Shown: one piece after another, positions 12,022 to 21,696 of the stretch
Layout of the letters: every line of letters starts with the position of its first letter
How positions within the stretch are numbered: position 1 is the stretch's first letter
NCBI GenBank assembly: GCA_013399855.1
Contig: VXAY01005980.1
Coordinates: 124,001 to 188,000 of the forward strand
DNA length: 64,000 nt
Source: Oxyruncus cristatus
Taxonomy: Eukaryota; Chordata; Aves; Passeriformes; Cotingidae
Reading direction: 5' to 3'
The notes under the pieces: generated by a model
Databases searched by the model: none
Seen by the model: the letters and a program-made list of their open reading frames with translations, nothing else
Told to the model about the DNA's origin: nothing
Program-made: the position numbers and the translations under genes

Positions 12022-13580
12022 CTGGATGGAGAGAGAATTAGGGAATCAAGGAATGCTTTGGGTTGGAAGGGACCTTAAATACCGTCCAGCTGGGGCCAGG
12101 GTGTGTGATGGGGGTCAGCCCTGCCCTGGAGCACTGGCCCTCGCTGCACCAGCAATGCCCAGAGTCACCCAACACACGGTGTGAGGAACTGAGGCACTTT
12201 GGTTAGAGCTGAGCAAACTCCCAGGTGCTGCTTCTCCAGCTGGGATACACCTGGTGCTGCCTGTGCTTCCCTGCTGGGCATTTTCTCTGGTGATTTCCCA
12301 ATTTCACTTTCTATAAACCATTCCTATTCTACACTGCTCACTGGATTTATTTTTTCCCTTTTCTGGCTTCAGCAGCAGTTACTGAGCTGTTCTGCCAAGT
12401 GGTCAGCCAGATCAATGACTCGTACTGCTCACCACCACAACTGGAGACAAATCCCACAAGTGTTTTATAAACTGTTTTCCCTGCTCCTTCACTGAAACAC
12501 TGCGATGACCAGGGAAGTTCAGTGAACTAAATCCCTTCTGAAATACAGGAGGGAGCATCACCAGCTGCTCCCCAAAGCAAGCTCAGCTGTGGGGCCAGAA
12601 CCTCGGCACTTTCGGCCAGTTGCTGCACTGAGTTATGGCTCTGCCGAGATGAAGATACCTCCATAGCCCTGCACAGAGCTTTTCCTGTCATCTGGGGAGC
12701 CAACGGGCTCCTCATCAACCTGGTGTTCTAATTTCCTCCTGGCTGCAGGAATCAATTTGCTGCAGCACCCACAGAGAGCTGGGCTGGGCCAGAGGAGAAA
12801 GCCACTGGCAGGACTGCACGGCTGCTCTCCCCGGCCCCATGCTGCAGCCGTGTTGCTACACCAGCAACGCTGACCTCAAAGTAGGCCAGTTTCCCTGGGA
12901 AAATAGGTAAAGTGAGGAGCGCCTGGAGCGAAAGCTAACCTATTTTGCCATACGCCCAGCCACGCTGAGAGAATAAACAGGAGCAAATGAAACTGGAGGA
13001 GCACAGGATTGCCCTGGGGGATGGGGCATGCTTCAAACCATGGCACCCGAGGGGCTCCGAAGGTGCCCCTTCATCCCTGGGATCCCAGGGAAGGGCAGAA
13101 GATGCAGCTGCTTCTTGCTGAGCCAGGTTGGGGCTTTAGGAGCAGCATCAAAGCTGCTTAGGGAAGGCAGCAGAGGAGTTGCTGGCAGCACCAGGCAGGT
13201 CCCAGGAACACCTGCTGTGGCCCAACACATGGCTCTGACCTCTCCAGGTGCCGTCACACTGCAGCGCTCAGCCCCGCAGCAGCAGTGCACACGTGTCCTA
13301 CTCGGCCACCCAACCCCTGCCGTGTGCTGGTCCTCAAAGCCACCAGCCAGGTGGTGAGAGGTCAGGGAGCTGCAGGGGCATGGCTGAACCCTGGTACACC
13401 AACCTCCTTCTGAGGTTTGGGTATAAACCCCCCATTTCTTCCTGCAATGCCTTTCCAAAGCCATCCTCTTGCGTGCCAGGGGATTTGGCACTCACAGCTG
13501 GACACAGCTGGCATTCCCGTCCCCACCCTGTCCCTGTCCCGCACCATCCCCCAAGCCAAGCAGAGCAGGAGATACCTTAC
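12022..13580 (-). other. AJAP1: AJAP1 intron 3
   Basis: The intron is 1,559 bp with a GTAAGG donor and a CCATCCAG acceptor. Its last part is a CR1 tail immediately before the acceptor. The rest is GC-rich without recognisable features. Confidence 0.9.
12033..12085 (-). repeat. CR1 LINE 3' tail
   Basis: On the plus strand the stretch GAATGCTTTGGGTTGGAAGG, followed by GACCTTAAATA, is the reverse of the well-known CR1 3' end. It is preceded by 8-bp units (GAATTAGG, GAATCAAG, GAATGCTT) that correspond to the degenerate terminal octamers of CR1. The element is therefore in sense orientation on the minus strand, the same as AJAP1. Similarity fades after about 12,085, so only the last 50 or so bases are recognisable by eye. 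Confidence 0.8.
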
Positions 13581-13668
13581 CAATTTTTTAAGACAAGAGT
13601 TGTTATCAGCGCGGCTATGACCATGATGAGGGACACAGTAATAGTGATTATCTGATGAACTGCCAGAC
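13581..13668 (-). CDS. AJAP1: AJAP1 exon 3: transmembrane helix
   Basis: This 88-nt exon is bounded by an acceptor preceded by TTCTCTCCAC (AG at 13,669-13,670) and a TTG|GTAAGG donor. Its first two bases complete a Gly codon begun in exon 2, and its last two (TG) begin a Cys codon completed in exon 4. It encodes LAVHQ and then a hydrophobic run, IITITVSLIMVIAALITTLV, ending LKN. This is a typical single-pass helix stopped by a basic residue, and it appears identical to human AJAP1 as remembered. With the upstream signal-like segment it makes the protein a type I membrane protein: ectodomain before the helix, tail after it. The following Cys-Cys pair sits at the inner membrane face, a possible palmitoylation site by position only. 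Confidence 0.97.
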
Positions 13669-13989
13669 CTGTGGAGAGAAGAAACAAGAGAGAGTGGGGA
13701 TGGGAGCCGAAGGGACCCCAGAAGAGCCCCCTACCCTGCACAGCCCCCCACCAGCCCCTCCCGGTGTGCAGCCACATGCAGTCCCTGACAGCGGCACTGC
13801 AATCCTCTCTCCTGCCTTACACAAAATAATCTGTAAGCCAGGCTCCTCATTTCCTATCCTCTCAAGTATGTTCCTTGTCAGCCTGAATTAGGCACGAAGA
13901 ACGGAAGAGAAGTGAAGACGTCTCCCCTCCGGGACGGAAAGGGAGATGAGCACAGCCTTGCACTGGGCGCAGGATTCACCAGGGAAAAT

Positions 13990-14290
13990 AATCACGGCGC
14001 TGACGGCTGCTCACTTTGTGCATTGGGTGGGCTCACTTCCCCCTCTTCACCTTCTACGGAGTATCATTTTGGCTCGTGGATCATTCCTAATGAGCAGTTT
14101 GGAAACAAAAGCAGCTCGCTGTACAGTATGTTTGTCATTTTGTGCAGCCTTACAGTTGCAATTTCATAATGAAATGATTTTTCCTGGCTGCAGCCCAAGG
14201 ATGTGCTATTTTTCACAAACAGATGTTGCAGCTCCTGATGGATGGTAGTTTTAATAAATAAATAAGCCTTTGAATGGCAGGAAAATAAGC
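13990..14290. promoter_or_regulatory. AT-rich block in intron 2, candidate conserved noncoding element
   Basis: An AT-rich island in GC-rich surroundings, about 320 bp upstream (minus strand) of the transmembrane exon. It has TAAT-type cores, ATTTCATAATGAAAT, which is a palindrome, and no repeat signature. Conservation is inferred from composition only. Confidence 0.35.
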
Positions 14291-14293
14291 AGT

Positions 14294-14312
14294 TTTATAT
14301 ATATATATATGC
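14294..14312. repeat. Short TA repeat
   Basis: A TTATATATATATATAT run followed by GCATGCACGC, in AJAP1 intron 2. Confidence 0.9.
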
Positions 14313-17300
14313 ATGCACGCATCTGTGCCATACGTGCGTAGCAGCCCCAGGTCGCGCAGGTGCACGTGGCAAGGGAATCACTGCTCCTTCCCACAGCAGA
14401 GCACACGGGCTCCTGCCCGGATGTCCACGGGCAAGGATGGTGTCGGTGTCGAGGCCACGGCTTGGCCAGAGCTGGGGGTGCCTGGGGGCCATCAGACCGC
14501 AGACCTGGGCAGCACTGAGGCAGCCATCGCTCACGGGGAACGATTCACTCGCAGCCCCGGTGCTGGCAGGGCGGGCAGCAGCCAACTCCTGCGAGCCCGA
14601 GCCACAGTACTCGCTCCTCGGCTGCTCCACCTCTGGCTTTCATCTCCCGGGGGAATTCACAGGGAAACCGCCACAGGGCTCCCCACCTTCCACTGGCACC
14701 CAACCTCCTGAAGGTGAGGCGTGGAGAAGGACTTCTGGTCCCACGCTTTGAGTTCCCGGGGGATGGTCACGATGGGAGCGTGTCCCGAGGGGCCGAGGAG
14801 CGCGGCTGGCAGCTCGCGCCCGCGCGTGCCGGGTCAGGAGCGACACCCACCCCGGCAGCAGCCAGCCCGGCTGCATCCCGCACGGCAATCTTGGAGCAGC
14901 TCCCAGTGGGACGCTGCTGAAAAAGATAAAAGGAAAGACTCTAAAAATAAAATCAAACCAGCCCAGTGCCCGATTCCTTTGAAAACAGAAGCGGCGTTGG
15001 GGACGAGACCTTCTGAAACACTGGGAGCTGAGGCAGCGGCGGCAGGACCACGGGAGAACCTAACGATGCAATTAATCCTTGCATTTACGTAATGGGAAAG
15101 GCACAGGCAGAACAGATTGCAGGTGGCTGAGCACTGGGAAGGATGGCAGCTCCTCGGAGCAGGACACATGGATTTTAAGAAGGGCTGGATAATTTTAGAT
15201 TCCATCACATACATAAGTTGCCATATGTACCGGCACAGAGGAAAGTTCCTTTGCATCGTGTATTAATTCTGCACCAGAGCCCAGGGGGATTTCAAGGGGA
15301 CAGGACATATTTCTCCCAACAGTGGTGACAGACAGAGGGATTGGACTCGACAGGTGACCAAGATGGTCCCCTGGGAAGCCCTTCAGTGACATGCACTGCA
15401 ATAAAGGCTACTAGGTCTTTATTCTTACTTTGCAAATATATCCAGTTCTTTCCTCTGGGCCCTCAAAGAGCTGTACGGAGCAAGATCAGACAGAAACAGC
15501 CAATCCGCAAGGGATGAGATTAATGGATGGGGTACCCTGGGAGATGGCAACATCCCATAAGGGACACACACCACCTGGAGGGGGAGGTAAGACGGAGAGA
15601 GATGCTGCCAAAGGCAAAGCAATATTTTAGGCATGGCCCTTGGAGCCCAATCAGATGGAGGAAGGGGACTTGTAAGATAAAATCAATAGCTCATAGAGCA
15701 AAATTATCATCCTCCTCGTCCTCCAGCATGGGAAGCTGCCTGGCACAGGCATAACTCCCAGTGAGAGACTGTGCCCCCAGAGAGGGACCCTGGGAGCAGG
15801 GATTATGGTGCCAGGGTTTTGTTTGCTCATCTCCATGGCAAAAGCTCCGATCCCAGTGGGCCAGAGAACCCGGCGGCCACGTAATTACACATTATTAACT
15901 GTGGAAGCAGGGAGCTGCAGGGAGGGCAGAAACGGGCAGGGGAGGACAGGGAGGGAGACCCAGCACCAGTCATGGCACCTGCAAACACCTCAGCCCTGCG
16001 AGGAGCCGGTGAGGGCTCCCCCCGCCAAGGCTTTTACCAGGCGATTTGATGCAGTGACCATTTAACTGGAGGGTAATTACAGGAGAAGTATTTAATGGAA
16101 CTGAAAGTGTGTCCAAGCCCCTGTGCTTCTGCTAGTGCAGCAGAATTCCGTGTGCCGCCTGCCAGGAGGGAAAGCTCTTCAAAGGAGCTCTCTGAACCCT
16201 TGGAAATGCTGAAATATTGCTGGGTTTTTCCACTCTCGTGACGTCCGAGCACACTCCACTGTCACCAGTCCTTCTCATCCCCCCTGGTGGGGGGAGAGGG
16301 GCCACAGCATCCCGGTGGGCAGCACAACCCAGCTCCCGATTCCCCACACCCTGGGCAAAACCCCAATCTTCTCAGAGCAAGCCAGTGCCAGGGCTTTTTT
16401 TATCTGTTATTTTAAAGACCATATATTTGCTGCTGAGATGAAAGCGCTGAGGTTTGGCCTTTCTGGCCACCTTTTGAAACGGCTCCCGGACAGCTCTGCA
16501 TCAACAGAATTAATTCCATGAGAAAATCCATTCGAGACTAATGTCTTGCTACTGCAGGAGCACGCAGTGGCAGCGAACAGGAGATATAAGCTCTTAATTA
16601 AAAACAAAGAGAACCTCTATCCCCCAAGGCCTTTATTTCAACAGCTCTGGTTAGGGAGCCTGTATTTTTCATTTTCCCAATAAAAACAGCTACGAGCCAC
16701 AACTCTTTGAAGACCCTCGTCAAGGCCTCGAAGCTGCATAAAATTAAAACCAGAGAAAACAGCTCCATTTCATTTGGCAGGGAGAAATCTGGAGTTACCA
16801 TTATGTGCCAAATACTGGCTGCACCCGGTCAGGGCTGTACCGGAGCATCCCAGCCCCTTCCTGCAGATGTGCCACATGGATCTCCCTCTCCAAAGCAGAG
16901 TTCAGCATCCCATCCTCATCCCTGACATGAGTCTCCTCCTTCTGTTCTCACATGCCCTGGGCAGCGGGACGCCGATGCCTCCTCCTGAGCGTCATGGAGA
17001 GTCTGAGGCAAACTGGCTGGACTTGAGAGGCTTTACAGCTTCCCCAGCCATCAGAACTCACATCTGAGCCCCAAGAGCCTCATGCCCTGATAAAGATGCT
17101 TTTGGACAGAACAATTCAATCAGGAGTGTGTTGTGGCCACCAAGGGGGGATCAGCCAGACTCGGCCATAACATGAACCTACTGCTGGTTAATAGCTTGTA
17201 AGGAAAATAATTTAGAAAAGCCACGAGGCCTAGATAAATGGGAGGAGACATGGCAGGAGCCTTCTTGGAAAGCCTTGGTCCAGTGCACAGCCAGTTCCTC

Positions 17301-20300
17301 CGCTGCCTGACCCACTGTGCCATGAACTGCCTTGGGTCTTCTCTTCCCATGCCTGCCCCTTGGGTTTTACACCTGGTAAATCAGTGTGATCATTCCAAAA
17401 CCCAGCCCAGGGAGTGTTAGTCATCCTGAGGTGAAAATGCAGCTTTTCAACAAAAAACCCACCAAGGTTTCTGGTAACCTCCTAATATTTTGGGCTGGAT
17501 TGATGAAAGAAGGAAAATATCATGCTGCTGCTGTTGCTGCTTAATGTTCTTTCCAAGAAGGAAGATCCTAGAGGCTTATGCTAAAGACACTGGGACTTAT
17601 CTTCTCAGGTGTTACAGCAAATATCACCGAGCAATAAATACTCAGCGAGCAGTAGAGGAGAGTTTCTGGCTCATTGAGACGCACGTGGGAGGACGTACAG
17701 AGGCACACTCACCATCTGTGCATCCCGGGGAGGGAGAGTCCCGTCTCCCTGGCAGGGAGAGCTCAGCTGATGGCCACGCTCCTTCCTTGCTTCCACCATC
17801 ATCCTCCACCCTTCAGGAGGCTGATGCACGACCTTATGAGGCATCCTTTGGGAACCTCATGGGAAGGGTGACCGGTTGTGCTGGCCCAGGAGACACCATC
17901 CAGCCCCCTCACCTCCTCTCCATCCTCCGGCTGCGGCATCTCCCCACGCCTTGGCACAGTGGATCAAAGAGGCAGCTCCATCCCGACCGCCCAGGGTCTT
18001 CTTTTAAACACATTTTATCTTTAATTAATTCCTTTGAAGCCTTTTGCATGCACTATCTCCTCTCATCCAGCACTCCCCTACTGCACCCCCCTTCTGAAGG
18101 CAGGGTCATCCCCAGCTGGAAGCCAATGTGTCTTTATTACTATTTATTCCCAACATGCTCCCAGCCGGTGGCAGAGAGGGGGCGGCAGGTGGGCTGGGGC
18201 CAAAAGGAGCTGAGATCTGGCTGCTGGCACAGCGGACGCTCACACTCACACCCACGCAGCCCCTGCCTCCACCTGGGAGCACCCCAGCCCTGGGAAGGGG
18301 GTGTCCCTGAGCACCAGCTCTGTCAGGAGCTCACTGCTCGGAGAGCGTGGTGCCAAACGTGCTGCGACTGGCCATCAAACACCACCAAGAGCAGACGGCA
18401 CATGGAGTTTTCTGCCTTATAAAGCACTTAAAGGTTTAATTAAAGAGAGCTTTATCCTAATGCTCCTGAAAGGAGCCTCGGACAAGCCAGCGAGTGCAAT
18501 TCCTGCCTCACTCTGACAGCTTCAATTCATTCCGCTCTCCTCTGCTTTGGCTGAGTCTGTGGGACTGGGGCTGCTCTGCCTTGGTGGAGGAGCCCAGCCC
18601 ACGCAGAGAGTGCCTGGTGAAGGCTCCTCACAGCCCTTCCCGCTTGCAGCATGCTGGAATTTTAATTATTCCCCTCTTTCCCTGCTCCAGAGTAAAATGA
18701 TTATGACAGCCCCGAAAAAGGAAGCACATTTTTGAAAAGCACAAGCATAACCTACGCCTGGGTGAACATCTTGTGTGCCCAGCTGATGCCAGCAGCACTG
18801 TGCCGTGCCACAGGGGTGGCATCGGGACAGGCACACCTGAGCTGCAGGTCGCCTGAAGCCCTGTGGCAGCACCCACCAAGCCAGGGCATGAGCCAGCCTC
18901 TCCTCTCATCCCGGGCATTACCAGCCATCACTCCTGTGCCATCTCTTCTGCCTATGAGCCGAATAACTCCTATTTCAGGGGAATTTTTTTAAGCTTGTTT
19001 TTGCTGCCAGCAACTCATGGAGACATTGTTTCTGGCTTTTTTTTCTTTCCTTCTCAGTGAAGAGGAGGGGGGTGAGAGGAAGATGTCACAAAGCAGAGCT
19101 GCTGGCATTGCTCATCTCAGCGAGCGCTGCTGCCTCCACTCAAGTGTCTGCACCCTGTGAGCACCCCAAGGACCCCACAGTCCCCCAGGCGAATCCTGCT
19201 CCAGCAAGACAGGGAGGGACAAAAGGACAGGGCACGGGAGGGACACGGGGGCAGCAGCACCTTCTTAGCACGACGGCAGCACCTGCTCTGCTGGGATCGA
19301 GGGTGCTGCTCCGTGCCGGGCAATGCGGGTCTGCGTGGCTGCAGGAGCCCTGAGGCAGCTCTGCCAGCTCCTGGGGTGATCCCAGCTCCTGTGGGGGCCA
19401 CACGCAGGTGGGACCACCCTGACCCCCCAGGCATCTGCCAGGGTCAGGGTAGTGACCACAGACAGCAAGAACAGCATCACACCCGCCCCGGGCTCCCACC
19501 ACGGCGCCTCACCGGACAGGGACTGGCAATGCTCGCTCAGGCAAATAAACCGTACAGGCGAGTTACCTCATCCTCATTTGTAGCCATATGTTTTTCCCAG
19601 CAGAGAACAAACACTTCCAGCCGCTACAGCTTATATAACAGAGCGGAGCAGGGCTGGGGAGCTACTCAGCCTTGCGCAGGCACTGCGCCAGCAAAACCAG
19701 CGAGAGCACGGACTCTGTCTCAAGACCGGCGTCGGCTGCTCACTTCCGAAACGCCTTCCCGTCAGAGGCACGGCAGGGGCACGGTGCGCCTGCCGGGAGA
19801 ATGCAGGGAGCCCTCCTGGACTCTCAGCCCCAGCACTGGAACAAAAAGCGGATCTAGAGCTCAGGAGCTTTTCAACTGAGGGTGGACGGGCTGGGATCAA
19901 ACAGGGTCTTTAGCCCTGTAAAGGAGTTTATCACATTCACCGCTCAAAGAGAAGTTAATTAGCAAAAACTCCGATCCTGGAAAAAGCCCCTAATGAGAGC
20001 TAAAGCCAGCAGATTAAAGCAGCTGGGCCCCCTGGGAGCTGCCGGGGCTGCAGCTCCTGTCATTCTGTGGCCAGGCAGGACAGCACTGGTGGCACTGGCG
20101 GGTAGCACTAGCGGATGGGTGGCAACACCACTGTTTTGTCCCTGCCTAAACAAAGCAGCTCACTCCAGTAAGTCCCAGAGCCCCAGCCCATGCCAGGAGT
20201 TATCCTTCCACAGCTGGGGCAGGCAGAGGGGCTCCCGCAGCTGGCTGAGGGAAAAGAGCCCATTGGACCCCGCACTCCTGGATCACTTGATGCCACCCAG

Positions 20301-20419
20301 GCCAAAGGCGCCGCCCATGACAGGTCTGGGGAGACCAGACTGACAATCTCACCATGCAGCGAGCAACTCACGCCGCAGCCCTTATCAACGCTCCCTCGCT
20401 AATCTATCCAGCCAATTCC

Positions 20420-20710
20420 AGTGTTTGTAAAAGGTGTGTAGGTTGGGAGTTATTTTGCCTCTATAAATATCTCCTTTAAGTCAGGAACAACATCCTGGTT
20501 GCATCGTCTCTTTCTGCCAAGCGGGGCAGGCTGGATAAATTAATTGGGATTAAGATTAGGCCATAAAATTCGTTTTCATTTTGACTAGAAAATCACAATG
20601 GGCTCAGAGCAGTCGATGCACAGTGAGTAAATTCTGTAAACTATCCACTGATATCCCACGGTTTAATATTAGCAATAACAAATATAATTTGCAATAAATG
20701 TGAAGCAGCT
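20420..20710. promoter_or_regulatory. AT-rich block in intron 2, candidate conserved noncoding element
   Basis: Contains AAATTAATTGGGATTAAGAT, with clustered TAAT and GGATTA homeodomain-type cores, and a further AT-rich part near 20,660-20,700. It lies just downstream of the ectodomain exon. Function is inferred only. Confidence 0.3.
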
Positions 20711-21028
20711 TTCCCATCCATGTCCACGCAGCAGCCAGCGCTAGGGGAAGGCATCGCTGCACCGAGCATCGCGCTCAGTGCTATTATGGGAGATGGCTGT
20801 GGATGAAGACCGTAATGGGAAAACACAGCAAGTGGCTGGAAAACACCTCGGGTAAGAGCAATAATCAGCACTGCCGTTCACCTCCAAGCGTTTCTTTTAT
20901 GTCACACTAACTTCTGTCCCAGGCCGTGTTGCCACTGGGGACACTTGTCTCACAGTGACCCCTCCGCTCCAGGACCCCCCAGCCCTCTCGATGACCCCAC
21001 CATCGCCCCAGCCCCTGGCAGGTCCTAC

Positions 21029-21696
21029 CTGTGCTGTCTCCCAGCCCACGGGGTGGCCGAGCGTCTTTGCCTCCACTGCTGTGGCCGGTGGCCGGTTCGG
21101 CAGTGCTGGTGCGGCCGGGGCTACTGCGGGGCACATCCCCGCCGGGCACGGGTGCCGGGGTGCTGGGGGACGCGCGGGCTGGCGTGGCAGCAGTGGCAGC
21201 AGCGGCGGTGGTGGCGGTGGTCGTGGCAGCGGTGGTGGTGGTGGCGGCGGCGGTGGTGAAGGCGCCGGGCAGAGTGCTGCTCTCCAGGGAGTCCTCCTCG
21301 CCCGTGGGGCCCCAGACGATGACCTCAGGCAGCACCGTGGGCCGCCCGTCCCGTGGGGCGAAGCCGCGGCCGCGCAGGTGCCGCCGGCCCCTCCGGGAGC
21401 GCGGCCGGCGCAGGGGGTGGCCAGCGGGCAGCGGGGCACTGAGGGGTGGCCGGCGAGAGCGGGGTCTCTGCAGGGGGGGCACAGGGGCGCAGGTCCAGGG
21501 GGGCCCGGGGTGCCGCAGCTCCTCCCCACTCCCCGTGCCCCATAGGGAGCCACGGGACAGTCTGTGCCGGAGCGCCGGCCGCAGCGAGAGCCTCCCCCCG
21601 GCACCGGCAGCTGGGGGCTGGCAGCAGGCAAGGTCCATGGCTAGGTGGAACATGGCTATTAAAATCCAGGCATGGCTTCCGAGTGGGTAACCTGAC
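21029..21696 (-). CDS. AJAP1: AJAP1 exon 2: signal-like segment and extracellular domain
   Basis: This 668-nt exon begins after a pyrimidine-rich acceptor ending in CAG (AG at 21,697-21,698) and ends at G|GTAGGA. It opens with the last base of a split codon and encodes 222 full residues. Near its start the protein reads YPLGSHAWILIAMFHLAMDL, a hydrophobic, signal-peptide-like stretch that almost matches human AJAP1. Next come an Arg/Pro-rich region and an RGRR motif (21,381-21,392) that fits a furin-type site. A WGPTG motif followed by acidic residues (Trp codon 21,312-21,314) matches the conserved patch that AJAP1 uses for the GABA-B sushi domain. A 25-residue Thr/Ala-only tract (21,183-21,257) and a Pro/Ser/Thr-rich stretch lead to the junction. 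The exon is itself CpG-rich. The frame stays open upstream of the acceptor to a Met at 21,836, so an alternative intronic start cannot be excluded, but the acceptor and human phase argue against it. Confidence 0.95.
21183..21257 (-). repeat. AJAP1: Coding trinucleotide repeat (Thr/Ala tract of AJAP1)
   Basis: Twenty-five consecutive codons are only ACN or GCN (mostly ACC and GCC), encoding a Thr/Ala-only stretch of the ectodomain. The human protein has a shorter Thr-rich run at the same place. The composition would suit mucin-type O-glycosylation. Repeat length may vary between individuals or species. Confidence 0.95.

Larger units (their letters stand above)
13669..21028 (-). other. AJAP1: AJAP1 intron 2
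   Basis: The intron is 7,360 bp with a GTAGGA donor and a TCTCCACAG acceptor. AT-rich blocks that look like conserved noncoding elements lie at about 13,990-14,290, 16,540-16,800, 18,400-18,480 and 20,420-20,710. A 310-aa open frame at 17,490-18,422 on the plus strand has no coding character. A TA run lies at 14,294-14,312. Confidence 0.9.

Noticed and set aside
15325..15375. GAGGGATTGGACTCGACAGG, resembling an inner part of a CR1 3' region
   Set aside because: Only about 20 bases agree and the diagnostic tail is absent; a RepeatMasker run would decide.
17490..18422. 310-codon plus-strand open frame in AJAP1 intron 2
   Set aside because: Low-complexity Cys run, Pro/Ser-rich random composition, no domain and no splice support.
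20945..21690. Long plus-strand open frames rich in Gly, Ala and Val
   Set aside because: They are antisense shadows of the AJAP1 ectodomain exon, produced by its GC-rich repeat.
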